Part shown: in pieces, positions 24,339 to 35,240 of the stretch
Layout of the letters: every line of letters begins with the position of its first letter
Numbering within the stretch: position 1 is the stretch's first letter
Assembly: GCA_039602395.1 (NCBI GenBank)
Contig: JBCNJP010000017.1
Span: forward strand, 7,061,238 to 7,125,237
From: Deinandra increscens subsp. villosa
Taxonomy: Eukaryota; Streptophyta; Magnoliopsida; Asterales; Asteraceae
DNA length: 64,000 bases
Reading direction: 5' to 3'
The notes under the pieces: generated by a model
What the model was told of the DNA's origin: nothing
The model's input: only the letters and a program-made list of their open reading frames with translations
The model's database searches: none
Program-made: the position numbers and the translations under genes

Positions 24339-24686
24339 AACCAAGCAAAACTGAGAGGGCACCGAACGAAAACTAAGGCAAAACAGAAATAGTCCCGAAA
24401 ACCCGTTAGAAACTACTTGTAAAAATCCACTCAAGCCCCACAACGGAGGATGCAATCCGCGGTGAGGATGGGACAAACCCTAACAAAACCCAACATGGAG
24501 ATCACTAACCCGTTAAGAGGCGAAAGGAGATTTACCGGAGCGCTAACAGGCAAGGAACCTAGTTCCGGCGAGATTCCGGCATTACTGCTAGTTGATTAGT
24601 GTTTCTCAAGCAGTAACATGAGAGACAAACATATACTTGAGTGGATTTGCATTATTGACGATATTCATCACGAGAAAATTTTAATT

Positions 24687-25240
24687 ATACAATTTTATTA
24701 TTTTGACAACCGTAAATGTATAATCAGTTAATTGACTTCCCTAATTTTTAGCAACTAATTTAGTTAATAACTTAAAATTTCAAAATTCAACTTTAAATTC
24801 AGTTTTATTAATTGACTTTTCAAAATTTAAATTTTGTTATTAATGCATATATTAAACTTTGACTTCCCTAATTTTAGCAACTAAATTTATATTTTAACAA
24901 ATAAATTTCTTATTAATTTTAAATATAAAATTTAAATTATAAAATTTATTATTTTGACAACCATAAATGTACAATCAATTAATTGACTTCCTTGAGTTTA
25001 ACAACCAATTTAGTTAGTGATTTAAATTTTCAAAATCCAACTTTTAAATTCAGTTTTTTAATTGAAATTGAAGTTTTGTTATTAATGCAAATATTAAACG
25101 TTGAATTTCATATTTTTAGTAACTCATTTAGTTAGTAATTTAAATATTGAAAATTCAACTTTTCATTCAATTTTATTATTTAAATGTGAAATTTTATTAT
25201 TAACCCAAATATTAAATTTTGATTTTCCTAAATTTAGATG
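24687..25240. repeat. Degenerate tandem array (part 3)
   Basis: The array continues with shorter spacing, about 115-125 bp, between TTTAGCAACTAATTTAGTTA-type cores at 24750, 24878, 25001 and 25120. Flanked by ordinary AT-rich sequence to 25658 with no gene. Confidence 0.65.
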
Positions 25241-25658
25241 GGTTTTATTTGATGAGAAATCTCTATGCTAATTTAGCATTATACAAACTTAATGATAGTC
25301 TTTTGACAATGAAAATAATGGATGAGAGAGTCAGTTATTTGGTAATGTATCAATTTTTTTGGTTTATTTGTTGTAACCGATGATCTCAACTGATAAGAAT
25401 AATCGATGATATAATGTTTTAACATGTATTTTATGTAATTTAAAACTTTGTTTTGTTTAACTTAATAATTAAATGAAATTTGGCATAGTGAGTTATTATT
25501 GTATTTATTTTAGTAATTTTATGAATCAAAGCCGTGCGATGCACGAGTCTCAAAGACATTAACTGTTGTATACAAATATGTTTTTTTTTCCACTTTGTAA
25601 TTTTTTAGATAACGAAATGAATTTATGACTCCTACAATATTATTCTTTTTACTTTATA
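25241..25658. other. AT-rich, no gene; isolated Helitron-like hairpin
   Basis: Near 25529 a GCCGTGCGATGCACGAG hairpin resembles Helitron 3' hairpins but no CTRR end follows. Otherwise nothing. Confidence 0.4.
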
Positions 25659-26154
25659 CTAGTTAGTGTCCCGGGTAAATACCCGAGGATGTGATATAAA
25701 AAAAATAAACGAATTAAAAGATGAAAGTTTTTTCTAACTATTAAACGAATGATCGAATTGGAGTTTAAGTTCATCAATGGTGGGTTTAGAAAGTCGCGAC
25801 TTTGTTTTTTGATTCGTTCACCATCATTCGTTGATCGAAACCTAAGCAATATGGATCTAGTTTTGTTAGGTTTTCTTTCACGAATCCAAAGCAATTTAGG
25901 GATCAAATTTTCATTGAGAAATGAAGAAAATATGATGAATCAAGGTTATGGTATTGTAAAACAAATATGGATAATTTTGTATGGAAATAATTTAATTTTT
26001 TGATTTTTAATTATAAGATTTTTCCTTTTTGTAAATACCATTTATTTTTTTAATTCAAAAATCTATAAAAATGACACATAAGCTAATCTTATGTGGCACA
26101 CTTTAAATTGTGTCACCTACACATTAAAAACTTGTGTTTATTATATAGTATAGA
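25659..26154 (-). mobile_element. Non-autonomous Helitron, 496 bp
   Basis: On the - strand it starts at 26154 with TCTATACTATATAATAAAC (preceded by A) and ends at 25659 with hairpin CGGGTATTTACCCG, a short spacer and CTAG followed by T. All four Helitron hallmarks are present. Non-coding. Confidence 0.8.
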
Positions 26155-26385
26155 TAGATAGATTTTTTAGACCTCAGCCGTGCATACATGGGTATTCAAT
26201 TCAATACTAGTATAAGACAAATCACAATTCACAATAAAACACTATTTATGAGGGTTGTGGAATGTTTTTAGGATATATTTTATTGATCCATCACATATGT
26301 AATTCTTTTATTGATTTCGCTTAAGTATAATAAACATATTTAGACAACAACATAATTTCCTTAAATCAACTTGCTTTAACACTTA

Positions 26386-26510
26386 AGTAAGCCCATCAAA
26401 GAAGTCAAGCTTCAATGAGTTCTGATACGACCTATCAGTAACAAGGAATACATACTTTACTGTATCATCACCATTACCATCTTTGGCTATGATAGTCGCC
26501 ATGTAATTTT
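26386..26510 (-). pseudogene. Cystatin C-terminal fragment
   Basis: Reads ATIIAKDGNGDDTVKYVFLV then DRTYQ..LKLDFFDGL-like residues and a stop at about 26386; this matches the C-terminal half of the cystatins (TAKDG...KY...FKGP). No N-terminal part or signal peptide. A sister fragment is at 48110-48175, likewise just downstream of an intact cystatin, so both came from one duplicated block. Confidence 0.65.
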
Positions 26511-26806
26511 CATATATTAAGATCTTATTGCTATTTAAAATGAAAATTTGTAAGATTTCATGTATTAAGATCTTATTTTTAAATTAAAAATTTGTGAGAT
26601 TTCATATATTACAATCTTATTTTTAGAATTTTTTATCCGCGAAGATTTGTGATTTCATATTGAATACAAATATACAATTGATATGAAAACTCAGGAAAAG
26701 AAAAAAACTATGTTATTGATCCGTCAAAATGCGATTCTTATATTGATTTCGCTTCATTACAAGAAACATATTTAGACAACATAAGAATTTCCTTAAATCA
26801 ACTTGG

Positions 26807-27193
26807 TTACACTTCAAGGGGTCCTATAAAGGCATCAAGTATGAATGCGTTCAGATCCGGCCTGTCAATAACAATGGTTATATACTTCCCTACTACATTA
26901 TGACGCTTACCATCTTTGGCTGTGATAGCCAGCTTGTAACGTTTTCCACCACGACCATTTGTGGTTCCAGCACCTGCCACATCATCGAAGACTAGAGAGG
27001 TTCGAGCCCGTTTGTTGTGTTTTGCTACTGCAAACCTTGCCATTTCCACCACATATGGGTCACTCGAATCCTTGAAAGGCGTCCATCCGTCATCAAGTGT
27101 TTCTTGACCGGATGCCAAATGGATGTTAAAGATAATGGAACTTAAAAAGAAGATGACTATAGTAAGCAGAAGATTTTGATAAACACAACCCAT
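26807..27193 (-). CDS. Secreted phytocystatin-like protein 1
   Basis: 128 residues. An N-terminal hydrophobic signal peptide (about residues 1-29, ending LASGQ) predicts secretion. Then GWTPFKDSSDPYVVEMA and the plant cystatin signature ARFAVAKHN (LARFAV helix), a strand-rich core and ITAKDG. Known phytocystatins block papain-like proteases with an N-terminal Gly, a QxVxG loop and a PW loop. Here the Gly is kept (DGW), but the QxVxG position reads GAGTTNGRG and PW reads RPDLN, so inhibition is doubtful. Single exon. ATG at 27193 lies about 60 bp below a TATA box and the first codons match cystatin 4. Confidence 0.85.
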   Translation of the reverse strand: MGCVYQNLLLTIVIFFLSSIIFNIHLASGQETLDDGWTPFKDSSDPYVVEMARFAVAKHNKRARTSLVFDDVAGAGTTNGRGGKRYKLAITAKDGKRHNVVGKYITIVIDRPDLNAFILDAFIGPLEV

Positions 27194-27252
27194 TGTATAT
27201 TTGTGTTGAAGAGAAAGCTAGAAATGGGTATGTGAGAAAGGGGTGTATGGAG

Positions 27253-27280
27253 AAATTTATAGCACTAAGTTTACATGAAC
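27253..27280 (-). promoter_or_regulatory. Cystatin 1 promoter: palindromic box plus TATA
   Basis: CTATAAATTT (27253-27262) is the TATA box; GTTTACATGAAC at 27269-27280 is a variant of the GTTCACATGAA box found at the same spacing in all four cystatin genes. Confidence 0.65.
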
Positions 27281-27294
27281 TATAGAATACAATT

Positions 27295-27560
27295 ATTTAA
27301 AATAATAAATGTTGCAAGAAACATGTGAGATGAAATATTTAATACAAAGATGTAAAATAATAAATGTTACAAGAAACATGTAAGATGTGAAAACCCATAT
27401 ATGTATGTTCACATGAGGATACATTTGTAAAATAATAAATGTTACAAGAAACATGTAAGATGTGAAAACCCATATATGTTCACATGAGGCATGAAATACT
27501 CATAGTAATCATGTCAGGTATGATATATAATCATGGTTCATGTGATTACAAAATTAATGT
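27295..27560. repeat. About 73-bp tandem repeats upstream of cystatin 1
   Basis: Units contain AATAATAAATGTTACAAGAA, ACATGTAAGATG, AACCCATATATG and TTCACATGAGG; two are near-complete (27356-27428, 27429-27490) and one partial copy lies nearer the gene. A related unit is upstream of cystatin 4 (50210-50285, beyond a hAT insertion). Confidence 0.75.
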
Positions 27561-27590
27561 GTTACAAGATAAAAATTAAATATATAGATA

Positions 27591-28168
27591 TATATATTTA
27601 GATGAAAGTTCAAATACAAAAGGCACAAATCGTGCGAAGTGTAGGAAGGACTCTCAACCATTGATCTATGAATTCAATTGTTCAGATTTAGTCAAGATCT
27701 AATTAAATAGTAAGGAAGAAATTTTAAAGCATGAAAGAGTTGGAGGAGTACAATTGGTATAGTCTACAATTGTTTACTTTTTTTAAGTTCCTCCAAGTTT
27801 TTTAAATGTCCATAACCATTTTATATGACATATTTTTTTAAAAAAGTTTCACATTATTCTCTTTAATCCGAGTATAGTATTGTTATACTTTTTTCCTTAA
27901 AAAAACATTTTTTTTCAAACTTCGTCTATGTGCTCTCGTATAACTTGCGTGATTTTTAAAATATAACTTGCGTAATTATGAAATATATCTTGCGTGATTA
28001 TGAAATATAGCTTGCGTGATTATCAAATATAACTTCCGTGGTTATCAAATATAGCTTGCGTGATTATCAATATAACTTGCGTGATTATCACCTAACGCGC
28101 GCGAGACAACTTTACTCTTACTTCACACGGAAAAGTGCCTTTGTACAATAACTTTCCCCTATATATTT
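27591..28168. mobile_element. Mutator-like MITE, 560 bp, with CACGCAA minisatellite
   Basis: The element 27600-28159 is flanked by the 9-bp TATATATTT at 27591-27599 and 28160-28168. The ends are imperfect inverted repeats of about 40 bp (GAAAGTTCAAATACAAAAGG; at the other end, read inverted, GAAAGTTATTGTACAAAGGC). The AT-rich TSD could be chance, but the inverted ends support it. A related end starts at 55812. Confidence 0.6.
27944..28098. repeat. 22-23-bp minisatellite, about seven units
   Basis: TTGCGTGATTATCAAATATA-type units in tandem inside the Mutator-like MITE. The same word inverted (ATCACGCAA) is spread over 55990-56360. Confidence 0.8.
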
Positions 28169-28609
28169 AATATTATGGTCTAGGATACACACGTATAAAT
28201 TTGATATGTAAACATATCCTTAATGGTCGTATGGAGCGATATGTTCGTATGAATTATTTTTAAAATTTTAAATTTACTTTTATTACGTGTTTTAACTTTT
28301 TTAAAAACATTTTTTTACCTTTTTTATACTTTTTGTAGAAGTGTTTGGATTGTTGTAGTAAAAATATTTGTAAAAAATAAAAAATATATAAAAAAAACGT
28401 TCAAAAATATAAAAAAAACTTATAAATTCAGACATTTGTTTTTCAAAAACATTTTAACAGAAAATTAATAAAAAAAAGAAAAACAATTAAAAAGAAGTAA
28501 AACATAATTAAATTAAAAAATATATAAAAAAATGCATTAGAAATTAATTTTTTTTACATACAAACCATGTCGCCTCATACAACCGTTTAGCATATGTTTG
28601 CATATCAAA

Positions 28610-28935
28610 AGTGTGGGTGAGGTTATTGTGAGAAGTTTAGTTTGAATAAGAAAGATAAGAATGAATCATAGCTATTATATCTTCAATTAAATGAAGATCT
28701 ATGGCTCAAAGTTTTCTGCGTAAATTAGAGAGAAAAACTAAAGAAAACAAAAGATAGAAATACATTTTTGACTTTTTATCAACTTCCTCTCATTTTTTAA
28801 ACATTCATAACTCTTAGATATGACATTATTTTTTATAAAAAATTACACCATAAAAACGTACGTTTTTTTTTTTAAAAACGTATGTTCTTTTATCTTTAAA
28901 ACGCGTACAGTGTTGTTATATATAAAATTAATTTT
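28610..28935. repeat. Single arm of the fold-back element found at 50477
   Basis: Matches 50458-50760 (TAAGAAGGAATAAT-like start, CTTCAATTAAATGAAGATCT, ACACCATAAAAACG, TTTAAAACGCGTACA). Here the second arm is absent. Confidence 0.6.
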
Positions 28936-28954
28936 TTTTACTTTTTCGATTGTA

Positions 28955-29097
28955 TCAAAATGTTCAAATCATTGTGTCAAATTGTTCAGATCATTGTGTC
29001 AAATTGTTCAGATCATTGTGTCATATTGTGTCAAAAATGTTCAAATCATTGTGTCATATTATGTCAAAATGTTCAGATCATTGTGTCATATGGTATG
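28955..29097. repeat. TTGTTCAGATCATTGTGTCAA tandem repeat
   Basis: Five to six units of about 21-36 bp built around GTTCAGATCATTGTGTCA. A short open stretch over it is a product of the repeat, not a gene. Confidence 0.8.
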
Positions 29098-29299
29098 ACA
29101 CAATGTTTCTACTTTTTGTCCATAACAACTTGAAAAAATCAGATAATTGTGTTTCTTCTGGTATGAAATTGCGATTAACTGAAGAGTTTAAGAACTTGTG
29201 CACCGATCTCTTTATGGGTCTCGTAGTGGATGATTATTATTTACAATAACATTTATTAAAATATTTTTTTATGTGAATCTTTAATGTGAGTTATGTATT

Positions 29300-29375
29300 A
29301 AATTTATTAATTAAACTCATGTAGTACACGAGTTTTATACTAACTAGTCGGCAGGCCCGTGCGATGCACGGGCGG
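29300..29375. mobile_element. Two Helitron 3' ends meeting head-to-head
   Basis: On the + strand: hairpin CTCATGTAGTACACGAG, then CTAG (29344-29347) and T. On the - strand: hairpin GCCCGTGCATCGCACGGGC, spacer and the same palindromic CTAG followed by T. The two ends share one ACTAGT. The opposite ends were not located. Confidence 0.55.
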
Positions 29376-29895
29376 AACTCTTGGTTGCTAATAGTAAAGC
29401 CGTTGTGTATGCGAAGGAGGGAAGGACCAGTGAAACAGGGACGTTGCAAGTGGTGCCGTGTTTGTCTAACTGGACAGTAAGTGCTATTTTATGAAGAAGA
29501 GATCGATCGATTAACATAGTTGTGTGTCGTTGTATAAGGTGACATGTAAGTTAAGTGTGATAAACAATGTGTAAAGATTTCTATTTATAACAAAAGAAGA
29601 AATATGTTATTCAATCAGAGAAAATTAGACCAACCCACAAAACATAACATAGAAAAACACATAAAACCTATTCTAAATACCGGGGGGTTTCTAGGTTGTG
29701 GCTTTTTAGAATTCCCCAAACCTCTCGAATGTTGACTTTTGTCTCAAAATCAATCGAGAAAAACAATATCAAAGTATGTAGATTTAGAGAAAACCATAAA
29801 AGTTAATGGAAGTGCATTACAATTTTTATGACCAATCCACATCAATTGGTCAAGTATGGTTTCACCATTACAATGTTACCAAAAGAAGACAGTAA
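29376..29895. other. No gene recognised
   Basis: Probably interior of the - strand Helitron whose 3' end is at 29344. No coding signal seen. Confidence 0.4.
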
Positions 29896-29904
29896 ACGAC
29901 TATT

Positions 29905-30085
29905 ACATAGTTGGTGGGAACATCCAGTCAACTCGGCGCTGCATATCACGTTCTGATGCTTCCGCCTCTCTGCGCAGTGCTTGCAGGCCCTAGAGCCTTC
30001 TTTTCTTTGCTTCAATTTCATCAAGCAGGATGGAGGAAGCAAAATAGCGGAATGGGGAAGGATCAAATCATCATCCAAGTAGTCA
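29905..30085 (-). pseudogene. Degenerate relative of the unknown protein at 30967
   Basis: The - strand reads DPSPFRYFASSILLDEIEAK, a stop (TAG), then LQALRREAEASERDMQRRVD and a stop. This aligns with DPSPFRYAAASMLNDAIQTK...LRSVHMDAEAATRDIDNRM of 30967-31260. The premature stop makes it a pseudogene. Confidence 0.6.
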
Positions 30086-30094
30086 CGTTACAGT

Positions 30095-30960
30095 TTTTGG
30101 TGTGAGTAAGTCAGCATCCAAGTAGTGTTATTTAATGCAAACACATATCGATTAGCATAGGTGTGCGTTGTTGTATAAACTCACATGCAAGGTAATTGTA
30201 ATAAATCATATTCAAAGATGACACACAATAATAAAGTAACGGAATCAAGAACCATAGTTGGGCATAACAATCAATAATTAAGTCACCCATGTTCATTAAA
30301 TATTAGAAGTTTTAAGTTTTAGGTTTAGTAGCATAACAGGTAGGCCTGAGGGCGTTTAAGATTTCTGTAGGACAATGCTCATTTTTGTGTAATGTATATG
30401 TTTAAGCTTTGCATATTTCATCGGAACTCTGGTACGTTCTTCCTGGTGGATCAAGTTTATTAAACATATACGTGTTTATCTCAGTTGCATCGTCATTTCT
30501 AGGTGTCAGAATTGCCCGTTCACGTAGATAGTCTTCGTCATCCTGCAGTGTGCTATGCACGTGGATGGTTAAGGGAGAAGCTCTACAGGCCTATCGTGTA
30601 GTTACCTTGCCTTTTGTTAGTTGGTTGGTGAGTTGTTGTTTGTTAATATATAGATTAAAAGAAAATGAGAGTAGGCTATCTTTGTAATGGTGATAGGCTC
30701 TAACTCATTAGCCATGTAACAGTTTCTGGTGGGACTAAAGCAGAACCGAATAAGTGTTAGTGCATGCAAGCATGTACCAAGTATCATACGTATGCGTTAG
30801 TGTATAAAAGAGCCACCAAATTAGGTGTAATGAACCATAATTGGAGACAACAAACAATAATAAAGTAAGAAAGAGTCATTAGATATTAGTAGTCTTAAAG
30901 TTTGATGGGGTTCTTAACCATCATTATCCGAACATCATATAAACAAAATAACACCACAAA
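30095..30960. other. No gene recognised; spacer between two related fragments
   Basis: TA-rich with scattered GC-richer bits. 30637-30655 could be a Helitron 5' end on the - strand, but this is weak. Confidence 0.35.
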
Positions 30961-30966
30961 TAACAG

Positions 30967-31260
30967 TTACATGTTTGGTGTGAAACTGGACTCCATCCGG
31001 TTGTCGATATCACGTGTTGCTGCCTCGGCATCCATGTGCACGGACCGTAGCTTCCGTAGCAGTGCCTGTTTGGTTTGAATCGCATCATTTAGCATGGAGG
31101 CAGCAGCATACCGAAAGGGAGATGGATCAAAGCTAACAACAACGTCCAGTGTTTGCCTATTTTCCGCCATCAACCTTTCCACTACCATTATCACGGCGGA
31201 CAGTTCAGCGTTTGTCTCATTGTGGCTGGCGATGAAGAAGTTACGCACATAGTCTTCCAT
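30967..31260 (-). CDS. Unknown 97-residue helical protein or last exon
   Basis: It begins MEDYVRNFFIASHNETNAEL with ATG at 31260; the preceding TTAG could be a splice acceptor, so this may be a last exon. It is rich in Ala, Glu, Arg and Met, probably helical, with SFDPSPFRYAAASML as the most conserved part against its broken relative at 29905-30085. No signal peptide or membrane segment. Two related copies 1 kb apart beside a Helitron end suggest gene fragments carried by a transposon. Function unknown. Confidence 0.4.
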   Translation of the reverse strand: MEDYVRNFFIASHNETNAELSAVIMVVERLMAENRQTLDVVVSFDPSPFRYAAASMLNDAIQTKQALLRKLRSVHMDAEAATRDIDNRMESSFTPNM

Positions 31261-32828
31261 TTCCTAAGTACAAACAACATGCATAAAATAATAAAACAAC
31301 ATTAGAAAGCATAGATACAGGTGTAGCCGTGTAGGTAGAATCTGTGATTCATGAGTAATCAATGTGTGTTTATTTCTATTAGGATTCCTTAAAGTGAATG
31401 TAGATAATTGTTATAAACTGAAATTGCGTTTTTTCCTAAGATCAATTTTGAGTACCACCACTATGTTCCAAAGGAAGCAAAACTCACGGATTTTCATCAA
31501 CATCTAGTCGTCGAGCCTTTAGACGGTTCCGAAGGTACCATATTTACGTGATGATAACACTTGAAAAATCAAATCTGATCCATTAATAGAGATCTATCAA
31601 CAGCGATCCATGTAACATGAACAAAAAGAAGAAAAAAATCAATTTATTTTTCATTTATATATTAAAAATCATAATATTTTTGATAAAATTATCACCTAGT
31701 TGAACATTGTTATAAGGGTTGGTTTGAAAAAACTTGGTGTGATGAGTTTTCTGAGCCACAATCACCATAAACTTGGGTTCCCATAAATCGTCTAATAATT
31801 TGTGGCCGCTCCATCTATAATAAAGCAAATTCTTATCTTCTAAACACAATTTAGTAACAAAACATAAGCATTATACCCAATTAGCAAAGCCTCGGTATAA
31901 TACCAAAATGACCACACTTCCCCAAAGCTCGGTCATTACATACATCAAATAAAGTCTAGGAGCATATGTGCACAAATAATGAATGCCCTTAGGCTTTTTA
32001 GACCTTTCCTAATATACAAACTAAAATCTAGGCAATCGTTTATATTGTTTAAAAAGAGGAACACAGAGCAAATTAGCTTGAAATATTATCACGGTTCATA
32101 AATGTGATAGGTCATTTTGTTAGCTTTGATGTCAAACATATAATTTCAGCACTTTAGTTCAGTTGAGACTAAATTACATGCCTTTTACATCATCTAAAAG
32201 CCCTTCAGGTGTCAATTGAATACACAACTATACATAGATGTAACCATATCAAACTGTAATGCAACAACACACAAACATGTAATTAAATGAAGCGAGGGTT
32301 TGGAATTGAATTAAGGAAAAGAAAATCATCCTCAAAACACAAAAATACAAACGAACAAAGGCTAACTGTTCAGACATACAGAAATCAAACCGATTTAAGA
32401 GTACAACAGATGAAGAATGATGTATATGAAAGTTGAAGATCATTTACTTGTCAAGTGCCAAGAATCGATTAGGGCAAAATCAAAGATAGCGTACCAGTGC
32501 AAAGAAATGATTGTGACCGTTAATGGTGTTTTTTAGTCGAAAATCCGTCAAACCCATCCTCAACTATTTTTATAACTTGCAGAGCTAAAATCACGAATTA
32601 AAAGCTAAAAAAACAACAAACCTTTCTACAATATAATTTATCCTTTTCCTCTAAATTATAAAATACAATGTGATTATAAGGCGACCTATCTATCTAGCCA
32701 CATAACAGAAACAAATGTAAAAAACCGTAATACAAAAACAATGTCATGATAAAAATCATTTGTTAATATCAACTAATATCTGAAACATACTAAAGTCATG
32801 GAAACAAATTGGAGATGTAAACACAAAG
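31261..32828. other. AT-rich, no gene recognised
   Basis: Only short chance reading frames; no repeat structure stood out. Confidence 0.4.
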
Positions 32829-33232
32829 ATCATATGAATAAAATTTACCTTAACAGATTAAGCAAGCGACAATATATTTTACAAAACATATTTGTATTTT
32901 TTTCTTTCTAAATCAGTGATTTGTGAGTCTAAGACATAGTAATATCTTTCATTTATAAAAACTTAAAAATGGACAGACTATTTCTAATACCGAACGGATT
33001 TATGTGAATAGAACTTCGTGATAATACATAATCATATGAATAAAATTTACCTTAGCAGATTAAGCAAGTGACAATATATTTTACAAAACATATTCGTATT
33101 TTTTTCTTTCTAAATCAGTGATTTGTGAGTCTAGGACATAGTAATATCTTTCATTTATAAAAACTTAAAAATGGACAGACTGTTTCTAATACCAAACGGA
33201 TTTATGTGAATAGAACTTCGTGATAATACATA
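32829..33232. repeat. 202-bp tandem duplication
   Basis: 32829-33030 and 33031-33232 are close copies (start TCATATGAATAAAATTTACC) with a few substitutions. Confidence 0.85.
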
Positions 33233-33755
33233 CATAATGTTATGCAAAAAATCATTTGTAATTATCAGTCGACATATGAAAACATACTTAGTATAGGCAT
33301 AGAATCAAACTGGAGATATAAACACAAACAAAATATCAAGTTAAATTACGTTAACAGATGAAGAAAATATTAGTACTCTCCCAAACCAAGTGTCTGTAGT
33401 GCCGTATAGAAATTTCTAGGACTAAAGAGAATATTATCACTGCGAGCACAATTTTTTTAATTTCGTACCTTCTTCTCTTGGAATGGTTCGTTTTGCTTCC
33501 CGCTGGAGCGCCTGTCTGTAGAAAAATGTGCATGCAAGGATGAAACCCAGATTGTTATTTTGTTCGTAACCAGTAAGTGCAGAAAGACGATGAAGAAATA
33601 ATGTATTCCTGACGTTTTTCCGGTGAGAGGAATGTTGTGGATGCCTGATGGCTGTGTAGAGGGGAGTTATAGATGGAGACTTAAAGGGCGGTTTTTCAAG
33701 GCCGTTTTCGTTTGAGTTTCCCTCCAACCGTTAGTTTTCCCCCACCGTTTTTAGG
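33233..33755. other. No clear gene; sequence runs into the assembly gap
   Basis: Open stretches on the - strand (33351-33727) have no recognisable family. Any gene here could be cut by the gap. Confidence 0.3.
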
Positions 33756-34255
33756 NNNNNNNNNNNNNNNNNNNNNNNNNNNNNNNNNNNNNNNNNNNNN
33801 NNNNNNNNNNNNNNNNNNNNNNNNNNNNNNNNNNNNNNNNNNNNNNNNNNNNNNNNNNNNNNNNNNNNNNNNNNNNNNNNNNNNNNNNNNNNNNNNNNNN
33901 NNNNNNNNNNNNNNNNNNNNNNNNNNNNNNNNNNNNNNNNNNNNNNNNNNNNNNNNNNNNNNNNNNNNNNNNNNNNNNNNNNNNNNNNNNNNNNNNNNNN
34001 NNNNNNNNNNNNNNNNNNNNNNNNNNNNNNNNNNNNNNNNNNNNNNNNNNNNNNNNNNNNNNNNNNNNNNNNNNNNNNNNNNNNNNNNNNNNNNNNNNNN
34101 NNNNNNNNNNNNNNNNNNNNNNNNNNNNNNNNNNNNNNNNNNNNNNNNNNNNNNNNNNNNNNNNNNNNNNNNNNNNNNNNNNNNNNNNNNNNNNNNNNNN
34201 NNNNNNNNNNNNNNNNNNNNNNNNNNNNNNNNNNNNNNNNNNNNNNNNNNNNNNN
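33756..34255. other. Assembly gap, exactly 500 N
   Basis: The round length suggests a default-size scaffold gap, so the true distance is unknown. Confidence 0.98.
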
Positions 34256-34439
34256 AATCATGCAATTCTATTTTAATATGATTTATTTCTGTTTGAATAT
34301 GAATACGTTTATTATTGTGTTTTCGAAGTAAACATTTTGTTTCTAATGATTGGTTGATGAAATTGAATTCCATATTGAATGTGGTCACTTTCTTAACTTT
34401 GTGGAACCATAGATTTGGCATGCGAGTCATCTTGAGATA

Positions 34440-35240
34440 GGAGTTTATTGTATAACTGAGTCACAGAATCTGCAGTATACGCGCGAACCAGAAATAGTCG
34501 TGATCGTTAAGAAACCCTAGTATCCAATTAGGAGCCCAACCTGTAGGGCTAAGTGAGAGATCACCTACCCTCTGCTAGTAGCCACCCTTGATATTGTCTC
34601 GTAGCTGAATAGTCATCGATAGGTCGGGTCTACCACTGCTCAGTCGTGTCTAGGGCCTTCTAGGCCAACCATCAATAGGAACACAACTGTTTCAGAACCC
34701 AAGAATCGTTAGGACCAACCAATCTCTAACCCTTCAACCAGTTGTGATTTGAGTCACCGATAGCTCGGGGCTTAGCCTAGGACACTTTGAAACACAACCA
34801 ACTTATCAATCCTTAACCATGGAACAATAGTAACCGTAAAGGGGGTGTCTATAACCCTAACTGTGAACCTGCCCATAGGAGTTAGGCTACCTTGTCTTAG
34901 GACCCTAATTCACCATACAACGATAAGGCGTAAACGTAACCAGTGCATCTATCAAATTTGGGTGGAGGAGTCAATGCCTAAGCGATCCTCTCTCTATATC
35001 GAATTTTCACAACTGCTTTTTAATTTTTTTTTATTTATTAAATTTACTTTTAAAATAATTTCTAAAACCAACCCGACAATAATTGTTGATTAAGACTATT
35101 TTCCAAAAGACACGTATCCCTGAGGTTCGACGGCCCGGTGTTTACCAATACTGTGCTACGCACGAATAGTATGTTGGTATAGCCCCCTTGTAAACAACCA
35201 ATTCATTAATTTAGAACCTGGCTGTGTAAGCCCTATTTTT
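34440..35240 (+). mobile_element. Possible LTR remnant of a Ty3/gypsy element
   Basis: GC-richer than its surroundings and non-coding. 35110-35150 reads CCCTGAGGTTCGACGGCCCG, a phrase I associate with Athila-like LTRs. Ends and TSD were not found, so this is a weak call. Confidence 0.3.

Larger units (their letters stand above)
18975..24686 (-). mobile_element. Nearly full-length L1-type LINE, about 5.7 kb
   Basis: The element spans 18986-24675 on the - strand. Its poly-A appears as T's at about 18984-18997; the 3' UTR ends GTTCAAAA. The duplication AAATTTTAATT flanks it at 18975-18985 and 24676-24686. Order: 5' UTR (24675-24339), ORF1, ORF2, 3' UTR. It has ORF1 and ORF2 breaks (see both), so it is no longer autonomous. 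It sits inside the roughly 210-bp tandem array, as does the shorter LINE at 17481. Confidence 0.9.

Noticed and set aside
19253..24392. Many + strand reading frames of 60-190 codons
   Set aside because: Shadows of the - strand LINE ORFs, whose domains and motifs are clear.
27944..28098. CRISPR-like array of spaced repeats
   Set aside because: Units are contiguous 22-23-bp minisatellites with no unique spacers, inside a plant MITE.
28820..29249. Two reading frames full of CSDHCV-like repeats
   Set aside because: Direct translation of a DNA minisatellite (GTTCAGATCATTGTGTCA); no independent support for a protein.
33696..34430. Long open stretches across the N gap
   Set aside because: They are open only because the 500 unknown bases cannot contain stops.
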